Positions 22,400 to 34,318 are shown, counted from the first letter of the stretch. The stretch: 64,000 nucleotides of DNA from Lucinisca nassula (GCA_963580285.1 OY757025.1:123214742-123278741); one strand, 5' to 3'. Program-made: numbers and translations. Notes: generated by a model from the sequence alone, not told the origin.

Positions 22400-22560
22400 A
22401 AAATTAATCACTATTTAGGTCATATCCAGCTTGCCACACTTCCTGTGCAGGCTTATACACACGCGATTACCCTCTTTCGCCAGAAACTGACAACTGCCTG
22501 TGTTGAATAAGCGAACGAGAGAGAATGAGTGATCACCAGTGAGCCGTGCATCCGACTGAG
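22400..22560 (-). mobile_element. SINE D copy, shortened
   Basis: It shares the CCTGTGCAGGCTTATAC and CAACTGCCTGTGTTGAATAA segments, and ends at the head with CATCCGACTGAGCT. The B-box region is largely deleted. Confidence 0.55.
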
Positions 22561-22700
22561 CTGACGATACCCTTAAATCCCACTTCATATAAAGAAAAGT
22601 AGGGTTTACGGGGTAGGCCCTTATTTCTGCTCAAAGACGTGTTTTGGGTTCTCGTTAGTGAGACGGTTTTCTATGTTTGCGGTATAAATTTGAAAAATAT
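22560..22700 (+). mobile_element. HP-MITE fragment
   Basis: Module 1 (CCCACTTCATATAAAGAAAA and AGTAGGGTTTACGGGG) is followed by half of module 2. A poly-A run of about 22 bp follows at 22721-22742. Confidence 0.6.
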
Positions 22701-23099
22701 TACGGTATCAGAAGAGCAGCAAAAAAAAAAAAAAAAAAAAAATGCACTTATCGTAATGTTTTAAACGTCATTTTGTCACTATATAAAGTGGGTTCTACAA
22801 GGGTGCATTTTAACCGGGGGAGGGGGTTGTGAACATGAGATTATGCTCTGTTAATTTTTTGGTTTGACGCAACTTCGCAATTTAGCGTCTTCGTTTCCCG
22901 CAACAAAACTGACGTCATGTACGTCAGACAATGGCGACCTATTATGACGTTTTTTGCCGTTGAGCTCCAAATGGAAAGATTCCATCAATTTAACAAACCA
23001 TTTTTAGTCCCGATGTATGGGACTCTTCTTTTTGCTGTTTTTTTTTTTTTGTTTCTAAGAAGAATTTCCTCATTGAAAAGGCAGAATATATTTAAGAAA

Positions 23100-23246
23100 T
23101 GAAATTTATTTTTCTGCAGTTCATGGAAGTATGAACGCAGTGGGTCGCGTGCAAAGTAAATGAACCCCGAAGGGGTTCATGTAAACTTTTTTCTCGCGAC
23201 CCACTGTCGTTCATAATTTCATGAACAGCAGAAAAATTAAGTTTAT
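23100..23246. repeat. 147-bp near-perfect hairpin (foldback MITE-like)
   Basis: The left arm includes TTTTCTGCAGTTCATGGAAG, TGAACGCAGTGGGTCGCG and AATGAACCCC. The right arm carries the inverted counterparts GGGGTTCATGTAAAC, CGCGACCCACTGTCGTTCAT and ATGAACAGCAGAAAAATTAA, with a 4-nt tip. Mismatches are few over about 70 pairs. Flanking text from 22890 to 23470 has GACGTCA motifs and a further TATGAACGCA copy. The full element may therefore be longer, but I could not fix its ends. Confidence 0.82.
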
Positions 23247-23499
23247 TTTTTATATTTACATTATTTGCCCCTCATCAATGGGCGAAAAAATGCCTGTAGG
23301 GCAAAAGTTTAAAGCTGAAAAACATTTACACGCTGTTTTTCTACAAAGAGCGGAGCAGCGTTGACGTCATCAACGCCCGTAGAGAACAATGGTTTAGAAT
23401 GACGTCACTTAACGTCACTGAAAATCATGTGATTCGATGCGTTCATGGGCGTATGAACGCAATTGTTTTCTATAGGTTTACATTAGACTTTACACTGGA

Positions 23500-26440
23500 A
23501 AGGGGGTCTTTCATTTGTGCCCATGCATGTTTTTTTTCTTTAAAATTTGTGTATTAATAACTCAGCATATACAACCTATAAAAATGTATTTAGTAAATTA
23601 TATAAATCAAAGTAGGATTCAGGAGGCCACTCTAACTGACTCCCTCCATGAGCTGGTGTCTGTCTCTAAATAAGTGCATCTTAAATCTTATGTTTTATTT
23701 AGTTTCTAGATCTGTGAACTGGATTGAATGCAGAACTCCATAGGCATTCCTTTGATACTAAAAAACCTTTTGAATTAATTAAAGTTTACATTTTCTGATA
23801 AAATAATTATCAAAAATCTCATTTTTTAAATTAAAATTTTAAAAAAATTATCAAAATTCAATCCCTCAGATAAATATTTTCTAGTCTTTGTCAAGATTTC
23901 ATTTTGCTAGGAAAACTTGCCATATGTATCTTCTTTAGCTGTGCCAAATTTCATGAAAATCTGAAACCGGTAACACTGTAGTTTTACACCTTTAATGGAT
24001 CTAAGTCGTTTCTGCAAAATTTACTATTTTATTGAAATCATCCAAGAACATTACAAAAAGGCAATTCATAACACTTATGTAATAAAAATGAGATTATACA
24101 AATCAAAATGAATACATATTGAGCTGATCTAGCTTAGAAACTATTAAAATATCATGAATTTCTGATATTTTCCTTTCATTTATACACTCTGATCTATTCA
24201 AAATAGTAGATAGTAAAACACTAAATCAAAAGATATTCTAAACAACAAATTAGGCTTAACAACATATATTGCTTTTTTATTAGCAGCAAAATTATTGTGA
24301 ACATGTGCAACTTTATTTAATGACTTTGCATAAGTCATGCTACTCAAATAGGTGTAAGGCAAGGAGAACCATTATTTTCATTTCCATACCAAGCTGGTAT
24401 GCAAGGACGCAATGGTCAGTGGTTTGTTGTTACTAGTAAAATAGTTCTGTTTATAAATTCATGGCCAGATTAAGCCTTAGATATACTCTGTCTTTATGAA
24501 CGCTGGATTATTATCCTAACAAAAAAGTTACAGTAATTATTGGTTAGTATTTCCAAAAATCGAAATGTCACTGATATTGAGTTTCTGTTGCAAAAGATAT
24601 CACTGATGGATAAGGTGTAGAATATTTGGTGTAAACAAAGCTGTTCCATGTTCTAGAGAAATTTTGCTATTAGACAGGGAGAGAAACAATTTCCTTCCTT
24701 ATAGTACATATACATAAATATGTCTCTTTTCTGCATTGGTATTGTAATTGTTGACGTTTCTTTAGTGTCTTATTTTTTCTATTCATTTTGTCAATATAGT
24801 TGTTAATTTATCGGAAGCGAGCTTTTAGTATTTTTTTTCTGGTTGTAAAACTTTCAACCACTTCTTGAATGTTTCTGCTGAATGCAAGTTCACTGTTTTT
24901 TTAAGCACTGTTCTTGTTCATTAATGATTACCAGTACATTTCTGTGCAATGTATCTCTCAGCCTAGAAAGAGCATTGCAGTGTTTGGACAGAAAAAAGCA
25001 TCACAATGTATTTACTGAAAATAATCTAAAATCCTATAATTAATGTGATAACTACTCACAGATTGAATAATTATTATCAACAGTTTAAATGCTTCTTGAT
25101 ATCTTACATAATGTGCTTTGTAATTACTGCAACAACTGCTGAGATAGGTAAATGAAGTGAAAGACCTATACAAATATATAGACAACAAAATCATGATCAC
25201 ATACGTTTTGGAACACTGACAAATGTATGACCATATGAATTCTAAAAGCAAATTCAAATGGCTTTGGAATACAGCTTCAGGAAGCCGTTTGTTTTCGTTC
25301 ATAGGGGCTATACAAAAAAGATAGATTGGCTAGTGCCTATGCAGATACAAATTCTGAAAACTTAATGTCCAGGAAAAGTAATCTCAAGTGTGGTTGATTT
25401 TCCCTATAGTAAACCTTTCTTTTTAAATGGACAGTTAGGGTTAAATAAACAAACAACAGTTTGACTTGAGAGCCATTTATCTCGAGTCGGATAACAAATC
25501 TCACAAAATCTGAAGCAACATCTAAAGTGACTGGTATGTTGTTGATTTGAATGTTAAATCTAAACATCACCTTAGCACCATTACCAAATTAGACAAGAAA
25601 GACAGAAAGAAAACCGTGCACATGATTACATGGGTGCGATTGATGACGTTTGTCATCAAAACCTTTGCAGTATAGTTCTGTAGACAAACTAGTTTGTTCC
25701 ATAGGGGGCAAATTTACCGAAATGGATGTTTTGAAATAATACTTATTATTATGCTATGAACTACTTACGTAAACCATACTATACTAAAGCCATCCAAATT
25801 GAAAGCAATAGTAAAGTATTATTAAACAGCATGACCAAAACATGATAATCATATAATTTCACATTTTGCTGAATCAGGACTATCAGTATTCAGTCTGTTA
25901 AAACACAATGTTACCGGTCCTCAATTTCCATCAAAATTCACCAGCATGTTCCTAAGATATGTGGGTAGTTTTTATGCTGAAATGGTGTCTTGACAAAAAT
26001 TGGAACATGGTAAAAATGCATATAAAATTTTAGTGAATACAAAAATAGGAGCTGAAATATGGGGACACCATCAAAGAAAACTGAATGCCCAGCCACTATT
26101 ACTAGACATATGAGGTCATTCATAGTATCAACTAACTCACCAATTATGGCTTTAATTCATAAAACATAGCAGCATTAGATATATGAAACTCTGAATACTG
26201 TAGACAAGTTTATATGAGAGTACTCTCTGTTGTGGTAGACACTTCATAAAATATGCAATAAATTTACTACGGAAATAAGATTTAAAAGTGATTGCATCGT
26301 AATTATAATGGTTATACCCAAGACAATTATTGTGCATAATTTCATCAAATCCAAGCGTGGGCAGAAACCAATGCAAATTTCCTATACCTTGAAAGACCCC
26401 CTTTAAATATTGTTTCATGAGTGCATATGGTAAATGACGT
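23500..26440. other. AT-rich, repeat-poor interval with no recognisable gene
   Basis: Nearly 3 kb of AT-rich DNA lacks every dispersed repeat family seen elsewhere in the window. The longest open frames (25012-25302 and 26152-26418, both minus) have no motif I recognise and no clear start or splice context. It could be intronic, UTR or simple intergenic DNA. Confidence 0.5.
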
Positions 26441-26578
26441 TAACATGATTTGAAGTCGCTGCAATAATATGACGCAAACAATAACGCGCCGTCGCCTCGC
26501 CGATCGAAAATCAAAATTTTTTCTTGGTCTAGCTTGGTGACCCCATATTCTGATTCGCGATTTCAGACCTTTGCGCTG

Positions 26579-26608
26579 TAAATAAATAAATAAATATATA
26601 AATAAATA
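26579..26608. repeat. (AAAT)n microsatellite
   Basis: An AAAT-type run interrupted by one ATAT step. Confidence 0.95.
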
Positions 26609-26681
26609 CCGACAGGCTTTCCTTTTATTCCTGAATAACTACATTTTCCCTCATTTTTATAAATGGTGGGAAATTATTTTC

Positions 26682-26961
26682 ATCACGTGGACAAGTCCGT
26701 GAAATGAACACCCTCTTAATCCCCACTTTATAAAGAGAAAGCTTGGGTTTTCGGGGGTATACACTATTTTTTCTTATTTCTGCACCAGAACAACGGTGTG
26801 GGTACTCGATAGAACCGCCTCGTTGAGGCGGTTCTTACGAGCACCCACAACCTAAGTTTGCAGTATAGATAAGAAAAAAATATCACGGATATTCATCGGA
26901 TACGTAGCCATTTTGGAGATGTGATAAAATGCACTATGTCTCACGGGTTTGTTTTCGTAAT
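26682..26961 (+). mobile_element. HP-MITE copy, near consensus
   Basis: Left end ATCACGTGGACAAGTCCGTG. The right end, read inward, is ATTACGAAAACAAACCCGTG. Both internal modules are present. The central tip is GCCTCGTTGAGGC, and one stem pair is lost by TAGAACC/GGTTCTTA. Confidence 0.83.
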
Positions 26962-27166
26962 GTGCATAAAAATAACACCATAATTCAAAACTTAAAAAAA
27001 GTAAAACTGAAAATACTTGTTTTGCATATTCTACATGTAAGATAATTGTGTTACGAGCCAAGCGTAGCAGAAATAATGTTAAAGCAAATCTGCAAATAAG
27101 TCTCTTTTTTTTAATAAATAACAAAATTTATTGATAAAATGTTTGAGCTGAAATAGCTCTGTTTTT

Positions 27167-29476
27167 AGCTTACCAGAGCCGAAGGCTCCGGGGGAGCTTA
27201 TAGAATAGGCAGTTGTCCGTCGTCGTCGTCTGTCGTCCGTCGTCTGTCGTATGTCGTCGTCGTCTGGCGTCAACACTTTCAAACGACATCTCCTCAGAAG
27301 CCACTGGGCCGATTGGGCCCAAATTTTATCTGTAGCATCCTTTGGCTGGGGGGTTGAAAGTTTTGTGTTTTTTTTTTATGAAAATCGGCCCATTAGTTTG
27401 GTTGCTATGGCAACTTGTAGTTTCCATAGACTCATAATGGGGAAAATTGAAAAATGGCATTTACTGCCAAGCCTCTGCAGATATTTTGACAAAACTTGCA
27501 TAGAAATGTTCCATAGGCAATCTACTATCTGCCGTATGATTTTAGGCCTTCTGGTCATTTTTATTGGTTGCGCTGGAAACCAAAATGCAAAAAAAAAAAA
27601 TAGAAAAAAATACTTAAAAAATCATCTCCTCAGAAACCATATGCTCTAGGAGGCTGAGACTTTATGAAAATATTCACCATATTTGCCTTTACCGGTTTTG
27701 TGTTTTTTTTTATGGAATTTGGCCTTTTAGTTTTGTTGCTATGGCAACTTAGAGTTTCCATTGACTTATAATGGGGGAAACTGAAAAATGGCATTTACTG
27801 CCAAGTCATTGCAGATATTTTGACAAAACTTACATGGACATGTTCCTTGAGTACACTTCTCTCAGCCATAATGCTTTTATGTCAACCTGGGGGTCCCCTA
27901 GGTTGTGACGGGGCCATGCCCCGCCCCCTCCACTTCATAAAATGCCTTATATCTCAGAAACCTTACAGATCCCAACCCCTAAACCATATATATTCTTGTC
28001 CTTATGATAAGATGCATTAAGTGACACCAACCTGGGGGTCCCCCGGGATGTGCCGGGGACATGCCCTGCCCCCTCTATTTCATAAAATGCCATTTATCTC
28101 AGAAACCATTCAGATCCCCAACCCTAAACTATATATATTCTTGTTCCTTATGCTAAGATGCATTAAGTGACACCAACCTGGGGGTCCCATGGGATGTGCC
28201 GGGGACATGCCCCACTCCCTCCTCTTCATAAAATGTCATTTATCTCAGAAACCATTGAGATCCCCACCCCTAAACCATATAAATTCTCGTTCCTTATGAT
28301 AAGTCGCATTCAGTGACACCAACTTGGGGGTCCCCAGGGATGTGCGGGGGGCATGCCCAACCCCCTCCACTTCATAAAAGGCTAAATATTCCAGAAACCT
28401 TACAGATCCCCACCCCAAAACCATATATATTCTTGTTCCTTATGATAAGACACATTCAGTGACACCAACCTAGGGGTCACCCAGGTTGTGCCCGGGCCAC
28501 ACTCCACCCCTCGACTTCACAAAAGATCATATATCTGAGAAACTATTCAGAGCCCACCCCTAAACCATAAATATTCTTCTTCCTCATGATAAGATGCAAG
28601 CAGTGACACCAGCATGGGGGTCCCCCGGGCCATGCCCCACCCCTTCATTAAAATCCATATATCTCAGAAACCGTTCAGATCCCCACCCCTAAACCATATA
28701 TATTCTTGTTCCTGACGATAAGACTCCACTTAATAATAGGCCATATATCTCAGAAACCATTCAAATCCCCATCCTATAATCACATATATTCTTTTTCATT
28801 GTTATTAGACACATTCAGTCAACCCTGTCTTGGGGGGTCCGAAGGGGCCATTTCTCTCCCATCCACTTCATAAAAGGGCCTCATATCTCAGAAACCGTTC
28901 AGATCCCCACCATTTAACCATGTATATTCTTGATCTTTATGATAAGACGTATTCAGTGACAACAATCTTTGGCTTTTCTGGGATCTGCCATGCCCGAATC
29001 CCTCTATTGCTTAAAAGGCCTTACGTCTCAGGAACCATACATATCCCCACCGCTAAACCATATATGTTTCTGTTCCTTTTTATAAGACCCATTTAGTGAC
29101 ACCAATCAGGGCTCCATTGGACAGTGCCCACCTGAGCTCTGGTTTATGAAATTTAGCTCTTTGGTTTGTTTGCTATGGCAAGTTAAGAGTTTCCATTGAC
29201 TTATAATGGGGAAAATTGAAAAATGACATTAATGCCTCTCAAGATATTTTGTCAAACTTTCATAGAAATGTTCCTTTAATAATGTTCTTTTTGGCCTATT
29301 GCCACAGATGGGAAATTGTCAATCGTCATCTGTTGTCTTCAAGCAATATCAGACCTCTGAAGCCACTAGTCTGATTGGGTCGAAATTTTATCTGTAGCAG
29401 CCTTGGGAGCAGAGCTTCCATGGTTAATTAAAATACATTGCTGCCAGTGGGCAGTGGCCCCCTGAGCTCTGGTGAG
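27167..29476. mobile_element. Tandem-core element with 145-bp units (pearl-like)
   Basis: The left end has AGCTTACCAGAGC followed by GAAGGCTCCGGGGGAGC. The right end has GCTCTGGTGAGC and then TGTGGCCCATGGGCCTCTTG, so the outer 12 bp are inverted with one mismatch. Inside the left end is a GTCGTCGTC-rich patch and CTGGGCCGATTGGGCCCAAA. The core is a tandem array with CAACCTGGGGGTCCC-type starts at 27883, 28028, 28173, 28320, 28466 and 28610 (spacing 144-147 bp), decaying to about 29110. Each unit carries AACCATATATATTCTTGTTC. An older copy of the left-end segment recurs near 29290-29400. No protein is encoded. Confidence 0.8.
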
Positions 29477-29596
29477 CATTGTGGCCCATGGGCCTCTTGT
29501 TTTAAATACACGTATCCTTCAAATTCTGTTGTCTGATCCCAAAGCAAGAGCTTTATCTCACTACATGTATATGAAAGCAATAGCAAAGGTATGACG

Positions 29597-29672
29597 CGCA
29601 GCGGAAAAAATATCGCCTATGAAGGGATTTGAACCCAGGCCGCTCTAACCACTGAGCTAAAAGAGTCGACTC
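29597..29672 (-). repeat. tRNA-like patch lacking an anticodon arm
   Basis: Read on minus: TTTTAGCTCAGTGGTTAGAG (A box) runs within a few bases into CCTGGGTTCAAATCC (B box), with no anticodon arm between them. Related patches lie at 31885-31925 and 36615-36665. This cannot be a normal tRNA gene. It is probably the head of an old SINE built into the composite repeat. Confidence 0.65.
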
Positions 29673-29878
29673 CCTGACGTACATGTAGTTGTCAGAGAGT
29701 GGTGAAAAACAATAAGCTATGTAAAATATATAATCCACAAGGTACATGTGCATGTACATGTAGATAATCGAAGGGAAGAATTTCGGTCCGTAACAATTAT
29801 TTTACAAAAAAAGTTGCTAGTTATTATTGCAAGAAAGATTCGCTGAAACTGTGGTGTGAGCAGACAGAATTAATATAT

Positions 29879-30113
29879 GGGCCCCGTCAAGCGATTTTGG
29901 TACTTATCGCCTATGCGAGCAGCGAAGGTTCGGGCGAGCCTGCGCATCCGCGCAGTCTCGCCAGAACCTTCGCTGCTCGCTCATACAAGCAGTGAATCAA
30001 GAGGAACCTTCAGACAGAAAACCATATCCCTGGTCCCTCTGAATGGCTGGGCATGCGCAGTTAAAATTTGTCATACGGAATGCTCGAAGACACAAATTCG
30101 CTTGGCGGGGCTC
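29879..30113 (+). mobile_element. 235-bp palindromic MITE (4-bp target duplication ATAT)
   Basis: Second copy of the element at 15810-16045, in the opposite orientation. The ends are GGGCCCCGTCAAGCGATTTT and, inverted, GAGCCCCGCCAAGCGAATTT. ATAT is duplicated at 29875-29878 and 30114-30117. The internal stem (GCGAGCAGCGAAGGTTC and inverted partner) is intact. It sits inside the first composite unit, between the GCTGAAAC and GGTGGCGCTGCG landmarks that adjoin in other units. Confidence 0.92.
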
Positions 30114-30671
30114 ATATGATAGACATATCGGTGGCGCTGCGACATCTCGGAAGGCAAGTTTGTGACCCCCAATTTTAGTTCGAATCACTATCAATAAGCT
30201 TTTAAATTTTCTCATTATTATTATTTTTTTATTACTGTGGCATTTAATCGGGTATTTCACGCTTAACCAGTAATGACAACCTTGTATTTGACTTTGGCTA
30301 TTAACTGTCGACGTCATCTCCCTGTCAGATCAACACCACTTGAAGATTGCACAATTTATAATGCAACAATCTGTTTTGAACGGTTTTAATGACAATAAAT
30401 ACATCCTCTTGTTTGAAACGGGTGTGTCATATTGCTTCTGAACGTGAGGTGAATTATCAACACTAATTCTCTTGCTAAATGAAGACGTCATAAATTCATT
30501 GAGACTTGCATTTTGACGAGTCAACAAATACGAGCAAATGCTGTTATTGAAAAATCATTGACCGCATTCCGAATGTTACTGTTTGATCAGTCGCCATATT
30601 TTATGCTTCCTTCCGCTGGTTTAAATGTTTGGTTGGTTTTTAGTTTAAAGGCCAAGTCAACACTATTTAGG

Positions 30672-30902
30672 ACCCATAGGGGCTTGAAGAAATATATGGG
30701 CTGCATGATGCTTCCACGCAGAGCTGAATCCGGCCCGCACACTAGTACTGATAATAAACCCTATTGGTTTCATTGGGCGACAGGGCTTGAGATGTCATTC
30801 CATCTCATTGTCGGGTAAAAGTCCCACAAAATTGGAAGCAACGTCTCCAAAATGACCTTTACAGTGATTACAGGGACGTTAAACTTCAAACAAACAAACT
30901 AA
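30672..30902 (+). mobile_element. SINE A copy with 14-bp target duplication
   Basis: CAACACTATTTAGG flanks the copy at 30658-30671 and 30903-30916. This proves retroposon-style insertion and fixes the ends. The copy has an internal deletion joining ACACTAGTACTGATA to the AACCCTATTGG half. The tail is CAAACAAACAAACTAA. Confidence 0.93.
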
Positions 30903-31007
30903 CAACACTATTTAGGTCATTTTGAGCCGGTCAGTTTACCTATCCACACTTTTCCTGTGCAGGCTTATACGTAAGCGGTTATCCAGTATACAGTGCACAT
31001 TCATTCC

Positions 31008-31290
31008 GCTGGTTATGGTTGTTTGTTTGTGTAAAAGTTTGACGTCCCAGTCAACACTATTTAGGTCATGTCGGAGAAGCTGCTTCCGATTTTGTGGGAC
31101 TTTTACCCGACATTGAGATGAAATGACAAATCAAGCCCTACCGCAAAAAGAAACCGCCAGGGTCTATGGAGCGGTCGGACTTGTACCACTTTTCCTGGTC
31201 AGGCTAAGACCTTCTAAGCGGTTTCCGAGTACTCAAGTTCGATCGGTTTCAGCTCTGCGCGGAAGCACCATGCAGCTGTTTCTCAATACC
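31008..31290 (-). mobile_element. SINE A-like segment of composite unit 1
   Basis: GTTTGTTTGTGTAAAAGTTT leads into GACGTCCCAGTCAACACTAT, and the head ends at GAAGCACCATGCAGC. Because it occurs at the same place in each composite unit, it was probably part of the unit before amplification. Confidence 0.75.
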
Positions 31291-31634
31291 TAAGTGGCTG
31301 GGCCGCAACCGGCTGGTTATGGGCGAAAAGACTTTAGTATCTCACACCCATGTAACATAATGCTATCTGTAACCGATCTTGAAACGAGGTTTTTATCGAT
31401 ATAAAAATATTCCAGTTGAGTCAGTGCACGACAAATCCTGCAAAAAGATGTATGTGACCAGCGAAGACTCATGGCAGTCTGCCCAATGTGCAGTTGATAT
31501 GAGTTTTAGCTGATCACGTGGGCCTTATGCGGCCGCCGCCCTATCCAAAGGAAGATAAGCCATTAAGAAAATATTCAAATATACGGAAAAGTTGACCACC
31601 AAAAGAAAAGAAAAAAATCAGGTATAGAATATGA

Positions 31635-31770
31635 TGTTTTTAATACTTTAGCTCAAAACATAGATTGTGGATACTCGTTAGAACTGCCTAACCGCTCAAA
31701 AATTTCGATTGTGGTACTCATAAGAACCGCCTTTGTGCGGCAGTTCAAAGTCTACTTTTTAGCTTTGTTC
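31635..31770 (+). mobile_element. HP-MITE remnant of unit 1
   Basis: ACATAGATTGTGGATACTCG and two tandem half-hairpins (AACTGCC, AACCGCC) remain without the inverted arm. Confidence 0.6.
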
Positions 31771-32139
31771 TAAAATATCCTTAAATCCTGTTGTCAAATC
31801 CCTGTGTATGAGCACTATCTTAGACATAAAAGCCGTGGCAAAGGAATGAAGCATATCTGAAAAAAAAATCCCAGCTTGTGTTGAGATTCGAACCTAGACC
31901 GCTCTAACCACTGAGCCAAAGAGTCGATGTCAGAGAGTGATAATAAACCTACAAGCTACGATAATCTATCAACGTTGATAACTGAAGGGAGGAATGGCGA
32001 TCCGTAACAGATGTTATACGAAGAAGTTGCTAGTTATTGCAAGAAAGATTCACTGAAATTGAATTCCAAGAATGTGTGAAAATGTAGAATAGGAATTTTA
32101 CGTATGCACGCATGTACGACAATAACCAGCGAGTTGCGC

Positions 32140-32390
32140 CTCAGCCCACTGGGGCATTGAGAAATAGACTGAGCTGCATGGTGCTTCCGCGCAGAGCTGA
32201 AACCGATCAAGTACTGGGAAACAGCTAAGGAGGTCTTTGCCTGGCCAGGAAAAGTGTTATAAGTCGGACCGCTCCATAGACCTAGCGGTTTCTTTAGGCG
32301 GTAAGGCTTGAGTTGTCAGTCGGTAGCAACATCTCAGAAAACCCGAAATAGTACTGACGGGGACGTAAAACTTTTACACAATCAAGCAAA
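32140..32390 (+). mobile_element. SINE A-like segment (inverted relative to the unit)
   Basis: Head GGGGCATTGAGAAATAGACT, tail side GACGGGGACGTAAAACTTTT. It belongs to the inverted block 32100-33100. Confidence 0.75.
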
Positions 32391-32608
32391 CATAACCAGC
32401 GCAAGGCACAAGAAGCTGGCGTCCATAAAATATTATCACTGATCAAACAGTAATATTCATGATGCCGTCACTTTGCAATTACAGCATTTGCTCGTATTTG
32501 TTGAGTCATCAAAATTAGACCCTTATTGGATTTGTGACGTCATCATTATTGCTAGAGAATAGTGTTGATAACTCCTTTCACGTTCAGAGCAATATGGCAC
32601 ACCCGTTT

Positions 32609-32849
32609 AGTTTATACTAATCTATTTTAGTTCGACTGCGATGAAAGCACCAAGCTTATTGAATCGCTCTCGAACACTTATCACGCGCGCGAGAGAGAGG
32701 CAGTGAATTTTATACCACGGCTACCCATTTACACCTGTTGTCATAACGTGTCTTGCCCAAGGACACACCTCGCCTCCGGTGGCCGGATTCGAATCCACAA
32801 CCTCTCGATCATAAGTCGAACGCACTTACCGCTGAGCTATCGAGGCTGA
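32609..32849 (-). mobile_element. SINE B with 11-bp target duplication
   Basis: CACACCCGTTT flanks the copy at 32598-32608 and 32850-32860. The minus strand carries CTCGATAGCTCAGCGG (A box), GGATTCGAATCC (B box), CCTTGGGCAAGACACG, CAGGTGTAAATGGGTAG and an ACTAAAATAGATTAGTAT end. The host sequence, an inverted R3 core, is continuous across the duplication in other copies. Confidence 0.94.
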
Positions 32850-33529
32850 CACACCCGTTTCAAACAAAAGGATGTGTTTATTATCTTTACAACGGTACAA
32901 AACAGATTGTTTCATCATAAACTGTGCAATGAGCTGACAGGGAGATGACGTCGACAGTTAATAGCCAAAGTCAAATACAAGGTTGTCATTGCTGGTTAAG
33001 CGGGAAATATCTGATTACATGTAAATGCCACGGTAAAAAAATAATAATGCGATTTCATACAACGAAAAATAAAAAAAAATGATTGGAAGTAATTCGAAAT
33101 AAAATTGGGGACCACCAGTTTAATATCACAATTTTTCAGCTTAAAATTTTCGTTTTTTTCGGCGGTAAAATTTGCAATGTATTTGTATAGACGTTTTGTC
33201 GTAATGACCTCCCTGTCAGCTCAACACCACTTGAAGATTGCACAATTTATAATGCAACAATCTGTCTTCTACGGTTTTAATGACAATAAATACATCCTCT
33301 TGTTTGAATCGGGTGTGTCATATTGCTGCTGAACGTGAGGGGAATTATCCACACTAATTCTTTAGCTAACTGAATACGCCATAAATTCAATAAGGGTCTC
33401 ATTTTGACGACTCAACAAATACGAGCAAATGCTATTATTGCTTAATTATTGCAAAGTGACCGCATTCCGAATGTTACTGTTTGATCAGTCGTCATATTTT
33501 ATGGAAGTCAGCTTCCTGTTACTCCCGCT

Positions 33530-33812
33530 GGGTATGTGTGTTTGTTTGTATAAAACTTTAAAGACCTCTACAATATATTTAAGTCATTGGGAGAAGTTGC
33601 TTCCAATTTTTGGGACTTTTACTCGACATTGAGATGAAATAACAACTCAAATCCTACCACCAAAAGAAACCGCTAGGGTTTATGGAGCGATCCGACTTGT
33701 ACCCATTGGTCAGGTTAAGACCTTCTAAGTGGCTTACCTGTACTCAGGTTCGTTCGGTTTCGTTCGGAAGCACCGTGCAGCCCAGTCTATTTTCCAAGAA
33801 GCCCCAGTTGGC
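33530..33812 (-). mobile_element. SINE A-like segment of composite unit 2
   Basis: Same position and orientation in the unit as 31008-31290, with small deletions in the CAGCTCTGCGCGG part. Confidence 0.72.
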
Positions 33813-33937
33813 GGGAGTTATGTATGTAAAGACTTTAGTTTTAGTATCTCACCACTGTAACATAATGTTATCTGTCATCAATCTTGAAACGAGATTGTTA
33901 TCGATATAAAATTATTCCAATTGGGACAGTACACAGC

Positions 33938-34318
33938 AAAGTAGAAGTAAAACAAAGATCAGGAATCGATACAATTAACTTACTCCATCCATAAAAGACA
34001 CCAAAGGGAAAGAAATACAAACATTAAGCGACCAGACCATAATGGAAACCTAAACAAAGGAAGGCCATATGGACAGTTACTTTCCCACAAAATGGCCATA
34101 TGGCCATCCAAAATTAAAAGACACAAGCGATACACACAGTAAGTAACAAACAACAACATAAATAAATCGCCACAGAAGAGCCGCCTTGGAACGGTCAGTG
34201 GAAGATTTCCACTGGGGGGCTTAAATCGATTTTACGTGGCCACAATCCTCGCCCTTACTTCCGTCGCGATTTAGACAAATAATTTGTTCAGTCCGCATGA
34301 AGGCCTCCTAACTCATCA
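33938..34318 (-). mobile_element. Retroposon fragment sharing its 3' end with 60695-60956
   Basis: On minus it runs from GATGAGTTAGGAGGCC through GATTGTGGCCACGTAAAATC, AACGGTCCAAGG-type text and GGATGGCCATATGGCCATTT, to TTTACTTCTACTTT. Both copies stop at the same 3' end, but this one extends about 115 bp further 5'. That is the signature of variable 5' truncation, as in LINE copies. Host sequence resumes at GTGCAACCTGCAATAAGA. No coding motif is visible, so it is probably the 3' UTR of a LINE. Confidence 0.75.

Noticed and set aside
25012..26418. Short minus-strand frames in the AT-rich interval
   Set aside because: Lengths of 60-96 codons are expected by chance, and there are no motifs or splice support.
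27251..27649. 132-codon plus-strand frame
   Set aside because: It lies inside the tandem-core element and reads through its GTC-rich end and homopolymers. The neighbouring repeat copy does not keep the frame.
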